NCBI RefSeq assembly: GCF_900104175.1
Contig: NZ_FNIX01000019.1
Span: 79,866-143,865 of the forward strand
Source of the DNA: Lentzea jiangxiensis
Lineage (GTDB): Bacteria > Actinomycetota > Actinomycetes > Mycobacteriales > Pseudonocardiaceae
DNA: 64,000 bases
Reading direction: 5' to 3'
The translations under genes were made by a program, and so were the position numbers. Shown piece after piece: positions 52,283-60,636 of the stretch (position 1 is its first letter; each line of letters starts with the position of its first letter). Below the pieces are notes generated by a model. The model was not told the origin of the DNA and ran no database searches. It saw nothing but the letters and a program-made list of their open reading frames with translations.

Positions 52283-52983
52283 CGGTCTTCTCCAGACTGG
52301 TGAACGACGGGGGCCAGCCGGTCGACCCGGTCGGCGATGTCACGAAAGGCGTGTTCGAAGGCGTCCTCGGTGCCGGCGCGGGCCGGGTCGGGAACCGACC
52401 AGTGCAGGCGGTCGAGGTGGCTGTCGAGCTGTTCGTGGGCGTTGTCGCAGACGGCGACCACGAGGTCATCGGGCCGCAGGACGTCTTCGACGTGTGCGGT
52501 GTGAACGCGTCCGAGCGGCAAGCCGTGCGCCTCGGCGGTCGCGACGGCGAGCGGGTGCACTCCGTCCGCGGGCATGGTGCCTGCGGATGCGGCAGGAACG
52601 GTGCTGTTCTTCTTCCACAGCGCCGCGGCGAGCTGCGAGCGCGCCGAGTTGTAGGTGCAGGCGAACACCACGCGCGGAGCGGTTCGTTGCCCGGCCGGAC
52701 CGAGCCCGGTCAGTGCATCGGTCCGCAGTCGCAGGTAGTTGCGGCGCTGGTCGCCTTCCGAACGGCTTCGCTCGACCACGCCCGCCTGTTCGAGCAGCTT
52801 CACGTGGTGCGCCAGCAGGTTGCTGGGCAGGCCGAGTTCGCGACCGACCTCGCTGGGCGAGGCGTCGCCGAGGAGCAGCCGGTCGACGATCGCCAGCCGC
52901 GCGGGTTCACCGAGCACCGCGTGCAGCCGTGCCCGCTCCACCACCGAGGAAGACCACTCAACGTTCATTGCTGGTTGAGGCAT
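52279..52983 (-). CDS. ArsR-type regulator fused to arsenate-reductase/phosphatase domain
   Basis: In this 234-residue fusion, residues 15-90 form an ArsR winged helix-turn-helix (ASPSEVGRELGLPSNLLAHHVKLLE). Residues 100-230 form a low-molecular-weight phosphatase-like domain with loop VFACTYNSARSQLA. That loop differs from the HNAGRS of its neighbour, so the module may sense or bind arsenate rather than reduce it efficiently. It is co-transcribed with the reductase downstream, and lies 83 bases downstream of the flavoprotein gene. Confidence 0.88.
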   Translation of the reverse strand: MPQPAMNVEWSSSVVERARLHAVLGEPARLAIVDRLLLGDASPSEVGRELGLPSNLLAHHVKLLEQAGVVERSRSEGDQRRNYLRLRTDALTGLGPAGQRTAPRVVFACTYNSARSQLAAALWKKNSTVPAASAGTMPADGVHPLAVATAEAHGLPLGRVHTAHVEDVLRPDDLVVAVCDNAHEQLDSHLDRLHWSVPDPARAGTEDAFEHAFRDIADRVDRLAPVVHQSGEDR

Positions 52984-53066
52984 TCTGCCGTGTCAAGGCC
53001 AGCCGAATGCGCTGTGAGATGAGTGGTGGCAAGGCAGGCGCGATCGACAGCCCGATGCTGAAGTGA

Positions 53067-54023
53067 TCAGCTCAGCGAGCTGGCGATCTTCGCCACTGCC
53101 GCCTTCGCCGTGGGCCCGACTCCGATCAGGGTCGCGGATGCAGCCCCGGTCCAACCGCCGTACCCGAGCACGTGCAGACGTGGCTCACCCACGGCGGTTG
53201 TTCCATCCACGGCGACGCGACCGTGTTCATCACGCAGCCGCAGCGGCGCGAGGTGGCCGAGAACAGGCCGGAACCCGGTGCACCAGATCACGACGTCGGC
53301 GTTGGCGAGCAGGCCGGTGTCCATCGGAGTGGCCACTAGCAATCCGCTGTCGCGCGCCTCCCGGACCGGTGGCACCGCGACGATGTCTCCGAGTTCTCCG
53401 ACTCCCCCGGCGCGGCGGCTGGCGATGTCGAAGAGCGCCTTGCCGTCGATCTCGTCCGGCAGGTACCGCGGCTCGCGACGGGTCATCCACGTGAGCGACG
53501 CGTGCGGTGCCAGGTCCGCCGCGATCTGTGCGCCGGAGTTGCCGCCGCCGACCACCACCACCTTCTGCCCGGCGAACTCAAGCGGGTCCCGGTAGTCGAC
53601 GGTGTGCAGCTGGTGGCCGGGCAGGTCCATCAGCGGCCGGAACGGGCGCCACCACGTGCCGGTGGCACTGATCACGTGCCGCGCGGTCCACGTCCCGGCG
53701 TCGGCACGCACCAGCAGCCCGTAGTCGGCGCGGCTGACCGAGGTGACGTGGACCGACCGGTGCACGGGGACGTCGTAGCGCTTCTCGTACGCGGCGAGGT
53801 AGTCCACGACGTGCTGCGCGGTCGGGTAGCCGTCCGAGAACGACGGCATGGGCCAGCCGGGCAGTGAGCTGTGGCGAGCGATCGAGAACAGCCGCAGGGA
53901 GTTCCAGCCGTGCGGCCAGGCCCCACCGGGCGAGGGCTGGGCGTCCAGCACGACGTGGTCGACACCGGCGCGGCGCAGGTAGTAGGCGGCGGCCAGCCCT
54001 GCCTGGCCGCCACCGATCACCAC
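53067..54023 (-). CDS. arsO: ArsO-like flavin monooxygenase
   Basis: This protein of 318 or more residues has an FAD-binding GxGxxG motif at the very start (VIGGGQAGLAAAYYL) and an NADPH motif VVVGGGNSGAQIAADL near residue 155. The family fingerprint is GTWWRPF, and the C-terminal element is GYGGWTGAASATLIG. ArsO-type flavoproteins occur in ars operons next to ACR3 pumps. The GTG at 54023 cuts close to the first strand; a CTG five codons upstream (54038), overlapping the pump gene, would add the usual residues. Confidence 0.87.
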   Translation of the reverse strand: MVIGGGQAGLAAAYYLRRAGVDHVVLDAQPSPGGAWPHGWNSLRLFSIARHSSLPGWPMPSFSDGYPTAQHVVDYLAAYEKRYDVPVHRSVHVTSVSRADYGLLVRADAGTWTARHVISATGTWWRPFRPLMDLPGHQLHTVDYRDPLEFAGQKVVVVGGGNSGAQIAADLAPHASLTWMTRREPRYLPDEIDGKALFDIASRRAGGVGELGDIVAVPPVREARDSGLLVATPMDTGLLANADVVIWCTGFRPVLGHLAPLRLRDEHGRVAVDGTTAVGEPRLHVLGYGGWTGAASATLIGVGPTAKAAVAKIASSLS

Positions 54024-54027
54024 GACG

Positions 54028-55104
54028 TCAGACTTCAGCGCGAGCCGCCCAGCGACGACGCAGCCACAGGCTGACGTACACGAGCCCGACCAGCACCGGC
54101 ACCTCGATCAGCGGGCCGACGACCCCGGCGAGCGCCTGGCCGGAAGTCACACCGAACACGCCGATCGCGACGGCGATGGCGAGCTCGAAGTTGTTGCCCG
54201 CCGCGGTGAACGCGAGCGTCGTCGTGCGCTCGTAGGAGAGACCCGACGCCTTGCCCAGCGCGTACGAGCCGGCCCACATGATGGCGAAGTAGACCAGCAG
54301 CGGCAGCGCGATCCGGACGACGTCCAGCGGGTGGTTCGTGATGGTCTCGCCCTGCAGCGCGAACAGGATGACGATCGTGAACAGCAAGCCGTACAGCGCG
54401 ATCGGACCGACGCGCGGCAGGTACTTGTTCTCGTACCAGTCCCGGCCCTTCGACCGCTCCCCCAGCTTGCGGCTCAGGTACCCGGCCAGCAGCGGGATGC
54501 CGAGGAAGATCAGCACGGACTTGGCGATCTCCCACGCGGAGAAGTCCACCGACGCGGTGTCGAGGCCCAGCCAGCCCGGCAGCAGGTCGAGGTAGAACCA
54601 GCCGAGCACTCCGAACATGATCACCTGGAACACCGAGTTCAGCGCCACCAGCACCGCGGCGGCCTCGCGGTCACCGCAGGCGAGGTCGTTCCAAATGATG
54701 ACCATCGCGATGCAGCGCGCCAGGCCGACGATGATCAGGCCGGTGCGGTACTCGGGCAGGTCGGCCAGGAAGATCCAGGCCAGCGCGAACATCAGCGCAG
54801 GGCCGAGCAGCCAGTTCAGCGCCAGCGACAACACCATCGTGCGCTTGTCGCGCGTGACGGTGTCGAGCTTGTCGTAGCGGACCTTGGCCAGCACCGGGTA
54901 CATCATCAGCAGCAGGCCCAGGGCGATCGGCAGCGACACCCCGTCGATCTTCACCGCCTCGAGCACGCCCTGCAGTCCCGGCACGAAGCTGCCGAGTGCG
55001 AGCCCGGCGACCATGGCGAGACCGATCCACGCCGGCAGCCACCGGTCCAGAAAGGACAGCCGATGCAGGACGTCCTGCTCCGCCGTCGGGTTGGTGGTGC
55101 TCAA
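54028..55104 (-). CDS. acr3: ACR3-type arsenite efflux pump
   Basis: This 358-residue protein has ten transmembrane helices. The conserved ACR3 segment GLARCIAMVIIWNDLACGD contains the Cys required for arsenite transport, and FTAAGNNFELAIAVAI lies in the second half. TTG at 55104 is the start, with GGAGG five bases before it, and it overlaps the stop of the repressor (TTGA). The pump expels arsenite produced by the reductases encoded downstream. Confidence 0.95.
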   Translation of the reverse strand: MSTTNPTAEQDVLHRLSFLDRWLPAWIGLAMVAGLALGSFVPGLQGVLEAVKIDGVSLPIALGLLLMMYPVLAKVRYDKLDTVTRDKRTMVLSLALNWLLGPALMFALAWIFLADLPEYRTGLIIVGLARCIAMVIIWNDLACGDREAAAVLVALNSVFQVIMFGVLGWFYLDLLPGWLGLDTASVDFSAWEIAKSVLIFLGIPLLAGYLSRKLGERSKGRDWYENKYLPRVGPIALYGLLFTIVILFALQGETITNHPLDVVRIALPLLVYFAIMWAGSYALGKASGLSYERTTTLAFTAAGNNFELAIAVAIGVFGVTSGQALAGVVGPLIEVPVLVGLVYVSLWLRRRWAARAEV

Positions 55105-55394
55105 CAGGGCCTCCTGGCATCGGGGTCGGCGCGGTCGGCCAGCTCGGTCAAACTGCCCGCGATCCGCCGCAGGGCGTCGGGTCGCAGCCGGTAGTACGTG
55201 AAGCGTCCGCACGGCTCGGTGTCGACGAACCCGGCCTCGCGCAGCACTTTGAGGTGGTTCGACACGTTCGTCTGCTTGGCGCCGGTTTCCTCGACGAGGT
55301 GGCACGTGCACAGCGCCTCGCCGGACAGCAGCTCCAAGATCTTGGAGCGCAGCGGGTCGGCGAGAACCTTCAACACATCAGCATCGAGTGACAT
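55101..55394 (-). CDS. arsR: ArsR-family arsenic-sensing repressor
   Basis: This 97-residue repressor starts from ATG 55394. The winged helix-turn-helix (TNVSNHLKVLREAGFV) is preceded by the metal-site ALCTCHLVEE, whose two Cys match the arsenite ligands of several ArsR types. A further Cys lies in TEPCGRF. It is the first gene of the operon arsR-acr3-arsO-(arsR-arsC)-arsC. A perfect inverted repeat just upstream (55410-55427) is the expected operator. Confidence 0.94.
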   Translation of the reverse strand: MSLDADVLKVLADPLRSKILELLSGEALCTCHLVEETGAKQTNVSNHLKVLREAGFVDTEPCGRFTYYRLRPDALRRIAGSLTELADRADPDARRPC

Positions 55395-55409
55395 CAGTCG
55401 GGAATGATA

Positions 55410-55427
55410 CATCAGCTCAGGCTGATG
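55410..55427. promoter_or_regulatory. ArsR operator candidate 1
   Basis: CATCAGC and GCTGATG, perfectly complementary, are separated by 4 bases and located 16 bases upstream of the arsR ATG. The size and symmetry fit an ArsR/SmtB dimer site. Confidence 0.65.
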
Positions 55428-55448
55428 CGATGCACGGCCGGAGACAGG

Positions 55449-55808
55449 TCAGTCGCAGTGGGAAGCGGGCTCGTCGCGCAGCGGGCCGCCAGGGCGCAGG
55501 AGCTGTTCCATGGTGCCGAACACGTCGTGGTCGAGGCGGTACCAGCTCCACGTGCCGCGTCGTTCGCGCTGCAGCACACCGGCGTTGACCAGGATTTTCA
55601 AGTGATGGCTCAGTGAGGACTGGGGCATGTCGAACTTGTCGGCGAGGTCGCAGAAGCACGCCTCACCGGTAGCCGCCTGCCTCACGAGCACGACCAGCTG
55701 CACCCGGATGGGATCCGCGAGAGCTTTGAAGAGACGCGCGGCGGAAGCCGATTCGTCAGGCACCGCCACCAGCGCCTCCTTCCGCGCATCCAGGTCTGTC
55801 TTCGCCAT
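55449..55808 (-). CDS. Second ArsR/SmtB-family metalloregulator
   Basis: This 119-residue protein starts from ATG 55808. The core helix-turn-helix is MPQSSLSHHLKILVNAGVL. The metal-site segment is GEACFCDLADKF with paired Cys, and a Cys lies at the extreme C-terminus (SHCD). The frame continues upstream into a separate remnant, so the ATG choice matters; the operator candidate at 55817 lies just before it. It is on the same strand as arsR, 54 bases upstream of its start, and probably autoregulates. Confidence 0.9.
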   Translation of the reverse strand: MAKTDLDARKEALVAVPDESASAARLFKALADPIRVQLVVLVRQAATGEACFCDLADKFDMPQSSLSHHLKILVNAGVLQRERRGTWSWYRLDHDVFGTMEQLLRPGGPLRDEPASHCD

Positions 55809-55816
55809 GGTGACAT

Positions 55817-55836
55817 GTTCATCAAACCTGATGAAC
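55817..55836. promoter_or_regulatory. ArsR operator candidate 2
   Basis: The arms GTTCATCA and TGATGAAC are perfectly complementary with a 4-base spacer, 9 bases before the ATG of the second ArsR gene. It resembles SmtB-type operators (ATGAA half-sites). Confidence 0.7.
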
Positions 55837-55849
55837 GTCCGGTGACGTG

Positions 55850-55960
55850 CCCCCGCCGGCGGCACGTTGAACCGGTATCCGAGGCCGCGAACGACACGAA
55901 TCCACGACGACATCGACCGCCGCGCCAGAAGCCTGCTGTCCGAACTGCGGGGCGACTGAT
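55850..55960 (-). pseudogene. C-terminal scrap of an OmpR-type response regulator
   Basis: The minus-strand frame reads SSWIRVVRGLGYRFNVP, the recognition wing and end of an OmpR/PhoB winged helix. It is preceded by a few charged residues and by no receiver domain. It is a short decayed fragment, continuous in frame with the ArsR gene after it. Confidence 0.55.
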
Positions 55961-56105
55961 GTCGAAGGCATTTGGTTCACCGCCTGCGGCGCACTCTTCG
56001 TAGGCGGCCCGTGCCTGTACGTGACGTGAGGAAGTCGTGCCACCAACCGTTCACCTGGATCGGGCATTATCGAACCAAGGAAATGCTCGCCAGGAGGAGA
56101 TCGAC

Positions 56106-56507
56106 GTGTCGAAGACCCCCGAAGTGCTGTTCGTCTGCGTGCACAACGCCGGTCGCTCCCAGATGGCCGCGGCACTGCTGCAGCACTACGGCATGGGCAG
56201 GATCGCGGTCCGTTCGGCCGGTTCGGCACCCGCCGAGAAGGTCAACCCGGCCGCTGCCGACGCGCTCGCCGAGTGGGGCCTGGACATCACCGCCGAGGTC
56301 CCCTCGAAGCTCACGACCGAGGACGTCGAAGCCTCCGACGTCGTGATCACCATGGGCTGCGGTGACACCTGCCCCGTCTTCCCCGGCAAGCGCTACCTCG
56401 ACTGGCAGCTCGAGGACCCGGCGGGCCAGGGCGTCGACTCGGTCCGTCCGATCCGCGACGAGATCGACCGTCGCGTGCGCGGCCTGGTCGCCGAACTGCT
56501 CGACTGA
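56106..56507 (+). CDS. arsC2: Arsenate reductase, single-domain (arsenate-mycothiol type)
   Basis: This 133-residue low-molecular-weight phosphatase-fold protein has the active loop VLFVCVHNAGRSQMA (residues 7-21), VITMGCGDTCPVFPGKRYLDW and DDI/DEIDRRVRGL near the end. It lacks the N-terminal helical domain of its paralogue at 51647 but is otherwise similar, a duplication within the locus. It starts with GTG after AGGAGGAGA. It is divergent from the second ArsR gene by some 300 bases. Confidence 0.92.
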   Translation: MSKTPEVLFVCVHNAGRSQMAAALLQHYGMGRIAVRSAGSAPAEKVNPAAADALAEWGLDITAEVPSKLTTEDVEASDVVITMGCGDTCPVFPGKRYLDWQLEDPAGQGVDSVRPIRDEIDRRVRGLVAELLD

Positions 56508-56514
56508 CGCGGGA

Positions 56515-57264
56515 CGCCGGCGGTCGACAACGCGGCCGCCAGCACCCCGATCACTCCCAGCACCACGAACACCGCCGGGTATCCCCCGAGCCACGCCGCC
56601 ATGACACTGCCCGCTCACGGCGCGATCGCCGCGGTGAACATCACCGGCACGGCGAGCAGTCCGCTCAACTGTCCGCAGTGGACAGCGCCCCGGCGGTCGG
56701 TGATCGCCGTTGCCTGCACGAGCGTGAAGATCCCGCGTGCGACGCCTGCGAGCACTGCGGACGGACGGTGCTCCGCCTCGTGCTCGATCTCCGGCCACGG
56801 CAACCGCAGCCCGAACAGGTGCAGCGGAATCGTCGTGACCGCAAGGGTTCCAGCCAGCACCAGGTAGGTCCCCCGCCAGTCCAGGTGCGTGTTGAGCACG
56901 ACGGTCAACGGTGCGAACACCGTGCCGGCCAGGCCCGCCACCAACGTGAGCGCGGTCAGCGCCGACACCCGCCTCGCCCGTACCAGCGGGTGAGCGCGGC
57001 GAAGGCGGGCGTGTAGAACACCCCCGGCCATCGCGACACCGATCAGCAACTACGCGACCGCGAACCACGCCAACAACCGCGCGGTCGCGAGCATGATCAG
57101 CGCCGGCACGCGACGACCTGACTCGCCGAGAAGCCCGCGGTGATCGCTGCCTGCGGCCACCCGGTCTGCGAGCTTATCGTCGGCAGCAGCACGGGGAACG
57201 CGTAGTAGAGGATCCCCCAGCTGATGATCTCGGTAGTGCACAGCACGATCAACACGCGGCGCAG
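56515..57264 (-). pseudogene. MFS transporter remnant in the arsenic island
   Basis: Pieces of one MFS protein appear in successive frames on the minus strand. CTTEIISWGILYYAFPVLLP with TGWPQAAITAGFS comes first (57255-57105). VSALTALTLVAGLAGTVFAPLT and THLDWRGTYLVLAG follow (57049-56615). A last piece, YPAVFVVLGVIGVLAAAL (about 56590-56520), ends it. At least two frameshifts and an internal deletion separate them. Such MFS proteins commonly accompany ars flavoproteins and may export organoarsenicals; this copy is dead. Confidence 0.75.
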
Positions 57265-57294
57265 CCGGCGTCAGTGCCGGGATGCGCCGTCGTG

Positions 57295-58626
57295 TCAACG
57301 CGCACTGGCGGCGAGACCGATCGTCACGTCGACCGCCTCCGGAGCGCCGCAGCACCCACCCTCGTTCTTCTGCTCCTGCGGCGCGTCGAACACCCCGGCG
57401 CCACCGCACACCCCGGTCTCGGGCAGCACCAGTTCGACGCGCCCGGCCGCCTCGTGGTCGCCGGCGATCGCGGCCACGACAGACCTCGCCTGCTCGTACC
57501 CCGTGAGCGACAGGAACGTCGGCGCCCGTCCGTAGCTCTTCATGCCGACCAGGTAGACGTTCGGCTCGGGGTGGCGCAGCTCGGCCTCACCGTGCGGGTA
57601 GACGGTGCCGCACGAGTGCACGTTGGGGTCGATGAGCGGCGCGAGCTTCGTCGGCGCCTGCAGCACCGGGTCCAGGTCGAGCCGGACCTCTGAGAGCCAC
57701 GACAGATCAGGACGGAACCCGGTCAGCACCACGATCTCGTCGATGCCCTCGACCTGGTGACCGTCGAACGACTCCAGCGTGAGGCTGCCGTCCGCCACGC
57801 GTTCGATCGCAGCGGTGCGGAACCCCGTGGCGGTCTCGACGTACCCGGCCTCAACAGCCTTCTTCGCCCGCAGACCCAACGCACCGCGCGCAGGCAGCTG
57901 ATCAGCGTCGCCTCCGCCGAAGGCGTTGCCGACGGCACCGCGACGCAGCAGCCACACGATCTTCGTGCCGGGCTCCTGCTCCGCGAGTTCGGCCAGCGCG
58001 ACCAGCGCGGTGAGAGCGGAGTGCCCACTGCCCGCGACCGCGATCCGCCTGCCCGCGTAGCGAGCGCGTTCGGCCACGAGGTCCGGCACCCGGTAGGTGA
58101 TCTTCTCGGCAGCGCCCTGCTCCCCCACTGCGGGGAGCCCGTCTCCGCCCAGCGGGTTCGGCAAGCCCCACGTGCCGGAAGCGTCGATCACAGCGCGCGC
58201 CGTGATCCGCTCCTCGCCCTCGGCGCTCCGCACGTGCACGGTCAGCGGCTCGTCCTCGCGTCCGGCATCCACGATCCGGTCCCGCCCGCGCCGTGCCACG
58301 CCCACCACTCGCGCACCCAACCGCACCCGGTCACCCAGGACCTCGGCGAGCGGCCGCAGGTAGCTCTCCACCCACTCCCCACCGGTCGGGTAGCCGTCTC
58401 CGTCCGGACGCACCCAGCCGGCCTGCTTCAGCAGCCGCTCGGCCGCCGGGTCGACGAGCTCGCTCCACCGCGAGAACAGCCGAACGTGGTTCCACTGCGA
58501 CACGGCCGCACCGGCGCGATCGCCCGCCTCCAGCACGAGCACCTGCTCGCCCCGTTCGACCAGGTTCGCCGCCGCGGACAAACCCGCAGGTCCGGCACCC
58601 ACCACGACGACTGGAAACTCGCTCAC
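57295..58626 (-). CDS. NAD(P)/FAD-dependent oxidoreductase of the arsenic island
   Basis: This 443-residue flavoprotein has an FAD motif VVGAGPAGLSAAANL at residues 7-21 and the conserved NHVRLFSRWSELVDPAA segment. A second nucleotide motif reads IAVAGSGHSALTALV near residue 195, and LTGFRPDLSWL lies near 305. The C-terminus is Cys-rich (VCGGAG, EGGCCGAPE), suggesting thiol or metal chemistry. It starts with GTG after AAGGGG. It is divergent from the ArsR-acetyltransferase gene with palindromic sites in between. The reaction is unknown; arsenic oxidation or reduction is an inference. Confidence 0.85.
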   Translation of the reverse strand: MSEFPVVVVGAGPAGLSAAANLVERGEQVLVLEAGDRAGAAVSQWNHVRLFSRWSELVDPAAERLLKQAGWVRPDGDGYPTGGEWVESYLRPLAEVLGDRVRLGARVVGVARRGRDRIVDAGREDEPLTVHVRSAEGEERITARAVIDASGTWGLPNPLGGDGLPAVGEQGAAEKITYRVPDLVAERARYAGRRIAVAGSGHSALTALVALAELAEQEPGTKIVWLLRRGAVGNAFGGGDADQLPARGALGLRAKKAVEAGYVETATGFRTAAIERVADGSLTLESFDGHQVEGIDEIVVLTGFRPDLSWLSEVRLDLDPVLQAPTKLAPLIDPNVHSCGTVYPHGEAELRHPEPNVYLVGMKSYGRAPTFLSLTGYEQARSVVAAIAGDHEAAGRVELVLPETGVCGGAGVFDAPQEQKNEGGCCGAPEAVDVTIGLAASAR

Positions 58627-58673
58627 CGCACACCCCTTGTATCGATGGATCTCAAATCAACACGGCAGACTCT

Positions 58674-58689
58674 ATCGATCCGGATCGAT
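58674..58689. promoter_or_regulatory. 16-bp perfect palindrome, ArsR operator candidate 3
   Basis: ATCGATCC followed directly by its complement GGATCGAT. Related ATCGAT-like half-sites lie at 58641-58646 and within 58700-58715. All lie in the 98-base divergent promoter between the flavoprotein and the ArsR-acetyltransferase genes. Confidence 0.7.
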
Positions 58690-58724
58690 TGACGCAACCA
58701 TCGATCTGCGTCGATACTTCACCC

Positions 58725-59561
58725 ATGACGACCACAGCGGCCGCGCCCGCCGTACTGCCCGGTGACGACGCCGCGACCTACGCCGACTGGTTCGCCTGCC
58801 TCGCCGAACCGACCCGCGTGCGACTGCTGCACGCCGTCGCCACCGCGGCACGCTCGATGACCGTCGGTGAACTGACCGAGTTGCTCGGCATCAGCCAGTC
58901 CACCTGCTCACACCACGTGCGCAAGCTCGTCGAGGTCGGCTTCCTGCGCCAGCACAAGGAAGGCACCGCGACGCACGTCAGCGTGAACCCGTCCTGCTGC
59001 ACCGGCCTGCCCCACGCGGCCGACGTCGTCATGGGCGTGCTCGCACCGCGCCCGTGCTGCCCGGACAACCTCCCGGCAGACGTCGTGGTGCGTCCGTTGG
59101 AGATCTCGGACTGGAACGCCGTGCGCCGCATCTACGGTGAAGGCATCGCCACCGGTGACGCGACCTTCGAAACCGAGGTGCCCCTGCGCAGGGCGCTCGA
59201 CGCCAAGTGGCTCCCGGACCACCGCTGGATCGCCGAGATCGACGGCCAGGTCGCAGGCTGGGCCGCCGTGACCGCCGTGTCCACGCGGGACTGCTACGCC
59301 GGTGTCGCCGAGACCTCCGTCTACGTGGGCGCGGACTTCCGAGGTCGCGGCGTCGGCAAAGCGTTGGTGCACAAGCAGGTCAACGCCGCCGACGAAAGCG
59401 GCCTCTGGACGTTGCAGACCTCGATCTTCCCCGAGAACCGCGCCAGCCTCGCCCTGCACCACTCTGCGGGCTTCCGCACCCTCGGCGTCCGCGAACGCAT
59501 CGCGCAACACCACGGCGTGTGGCGCGACACCGTCTTCCTCGAACGCCGAACCGCCAACTAG
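58725..59561 (+). CDS. ArsR regulator fused to an ArsN/PAT-like N-acetyltransferase
   Basis: In this 278-residue fusion, residues about 15-105 are an ArsR winged helix-turn-helix (VGELTELLGISQSTCSHHVRK) with metal-type Cys pairs (PSCCTGLPH, PRPCCPDN). Residues 112-278 are a GNAT domain with RPLEISDWNAVRRIYGEGI, the acetyl-CoA loop FRGRGVGKAL and NRASLALHHSAGF. That domain matches phosphinothricin/arsinothricin acetyltransferases (ArsN1). It could detoxify an arsenical antibiotic and repress its own operon in response to As(III). The coupling is inferred. Confidence 0.87.
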   Translation: MTTTAAAPAVLPGDDAATYADWFACLAEPTRVRLLHAVATAARSMTVGELTELLGISQSTCSHHVRKLVEVGFLRQHKEGTATHVSVNPSCCTGLPHAADVVMGVLAPRPCCPDNLPADVVVRPLEISDWNAVRRIYGEGIATGDATFETEVPLRRALDAKWLPDHRWIAEIDGQVAGWAAVTAVSTRDCYAGVAETSVYVGADFRGRGVGKALVHKQVNAADESGLWTLQTSIFPENRASLALHHSAGFRTLGVRERIAQHHGVWRDTVFLERRTAN

Positions 59562-59619
59562 TACCTGCCCAACCCACTCCTCCGTCGCCGTGCTCGGCGC
59601 CGGCTACTTCGAGGTGCCC

Positions 59620-60636
59620 ATGAACAGCCACGACGCCATCGTCATCGGCGCCGGACAGTCCGGCCTCGCCACCGCCCACGCCCTTGCCGCACGAGGGCTT
59701 CACCCGCTCGTGCTCGAAGCAGGCGGCGACCCTGTCGGATCCTGGCCGCATTACTACGACAGCCTGACCTTGTTCTCGCCGGCCGGGTACAGCTCCCTGC
59801 CCGGCCTGCGGTTCCCCGGCGATCCCGAGCGCTATCCGCACCGCGACGAGGTCGTCGCCTACCTGAGCGCCTACGCCGAGCGCCTCAACGCTGACATCCG
59901 CACTGGCCGGCGCGTCACGCAAGTCGTGCACGACAACGAATATCGTGTGACCTCTGCTGACGGTGCGACCTACATCGCGCCGCTCGTCATCGCCGCGACC
60001 GGTGGGTTCGGCAACCCGCACCGACCAGCTCTGCCCGGTCTCGAGGAGTTCCCCGGCACCGTCCTGCACGCCGCGCAGTACCGCTCCCCCGAACCGTTCG
60101 AGGGCCAGCGCGTCATCGTGGTCGGCGCCGGAAACTCGGCCGTCCAAATCGCCGCGGAACTCGCTGAGCACGCTCACGTCACCCTCGCGACCCGCAAGCC
60201 CGTGAAGTTCTCCGCTCAACGCCCGTTCGGCCGCGACCTGCACTTCTGGCTCGACCGCACCCGCCTCGACCACCTCCCGATCGGCCCCTGGCTCCCCGAC
60301 GGCTTCACCACTCCGGTGCTCGACACCGGCCGCTACCGCAGCGCACTCGACCGGCAACGCCCGGACCGCAGGCAGATGTTCACCGCCTTGGAGGGCTCGA
60401 AGGTCATCTGGCCGGATGAGCAGCGCGAACACATCGACACGATCATCCTGGCCACCGGCTATCGACCCGATCTGCCGTACCTGGACGAACTGGGCACCGA
60501 GCACCACCGAGGCGTCTCCCGCCTGCACCGCGGTCTTGGTTTCGTCGGCCTCGAATGGCAGCGCAGCCTTTCGTCCGCCACCTTGCGTGGCGTTGGCTGG
60601 GACGCCGCATACGTGGTGCGGCGCCTCCTCAGGTGA
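59620..60636 (+). CDS. ArsO-like flavin monooxygenase 2
   Basis: This 338-residue protein has an FAD motif IVIGAGQSGLATAHAL at residues 6-21, an NADPH motif IVVGAGNSAVQIAAEL near 164, and the fingerprint LVLEAGGDPVGSWPHYYDSL. It starts at ATG 59620, 58 bases after the ArsR-acetyltransferase gene and co-directional. It is a distant paralogue of the ArsO-like protein at 53067. The 3' end overlaps the convergent DinB-like gene by 8 bases. Confidence 0.87.
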   Translation: MNSHDAIVIGAGQSGLATAHALAARGLHPLVLEAGGDPVGSWPHYYDSLTLFSPAGYSSLPGLRFPGDPERYPHRDEVVAYLSAYAERLNADIRTGRRVTQVVHDNEYRVTSADGATYIAPLVIAATGGFGNPHRPALPGLEEFPGTVLHAAQYRSPEPFEGQRVIVVGAGNSAVQIAAELAEHAHVTLATRKPVKFSAQRPFGRDLHFWLDRTRLDHLPIGPWLPDGFTTPVLDTGRYRSALDRQRPDRRQMFTALEGSKVIWPDEQREHIDTIILATGYRPDLPYLDELGTEHHRGVSRLHRGLGFVGLEWQRSLSSATLRGVGWDAAYVVRRLLR

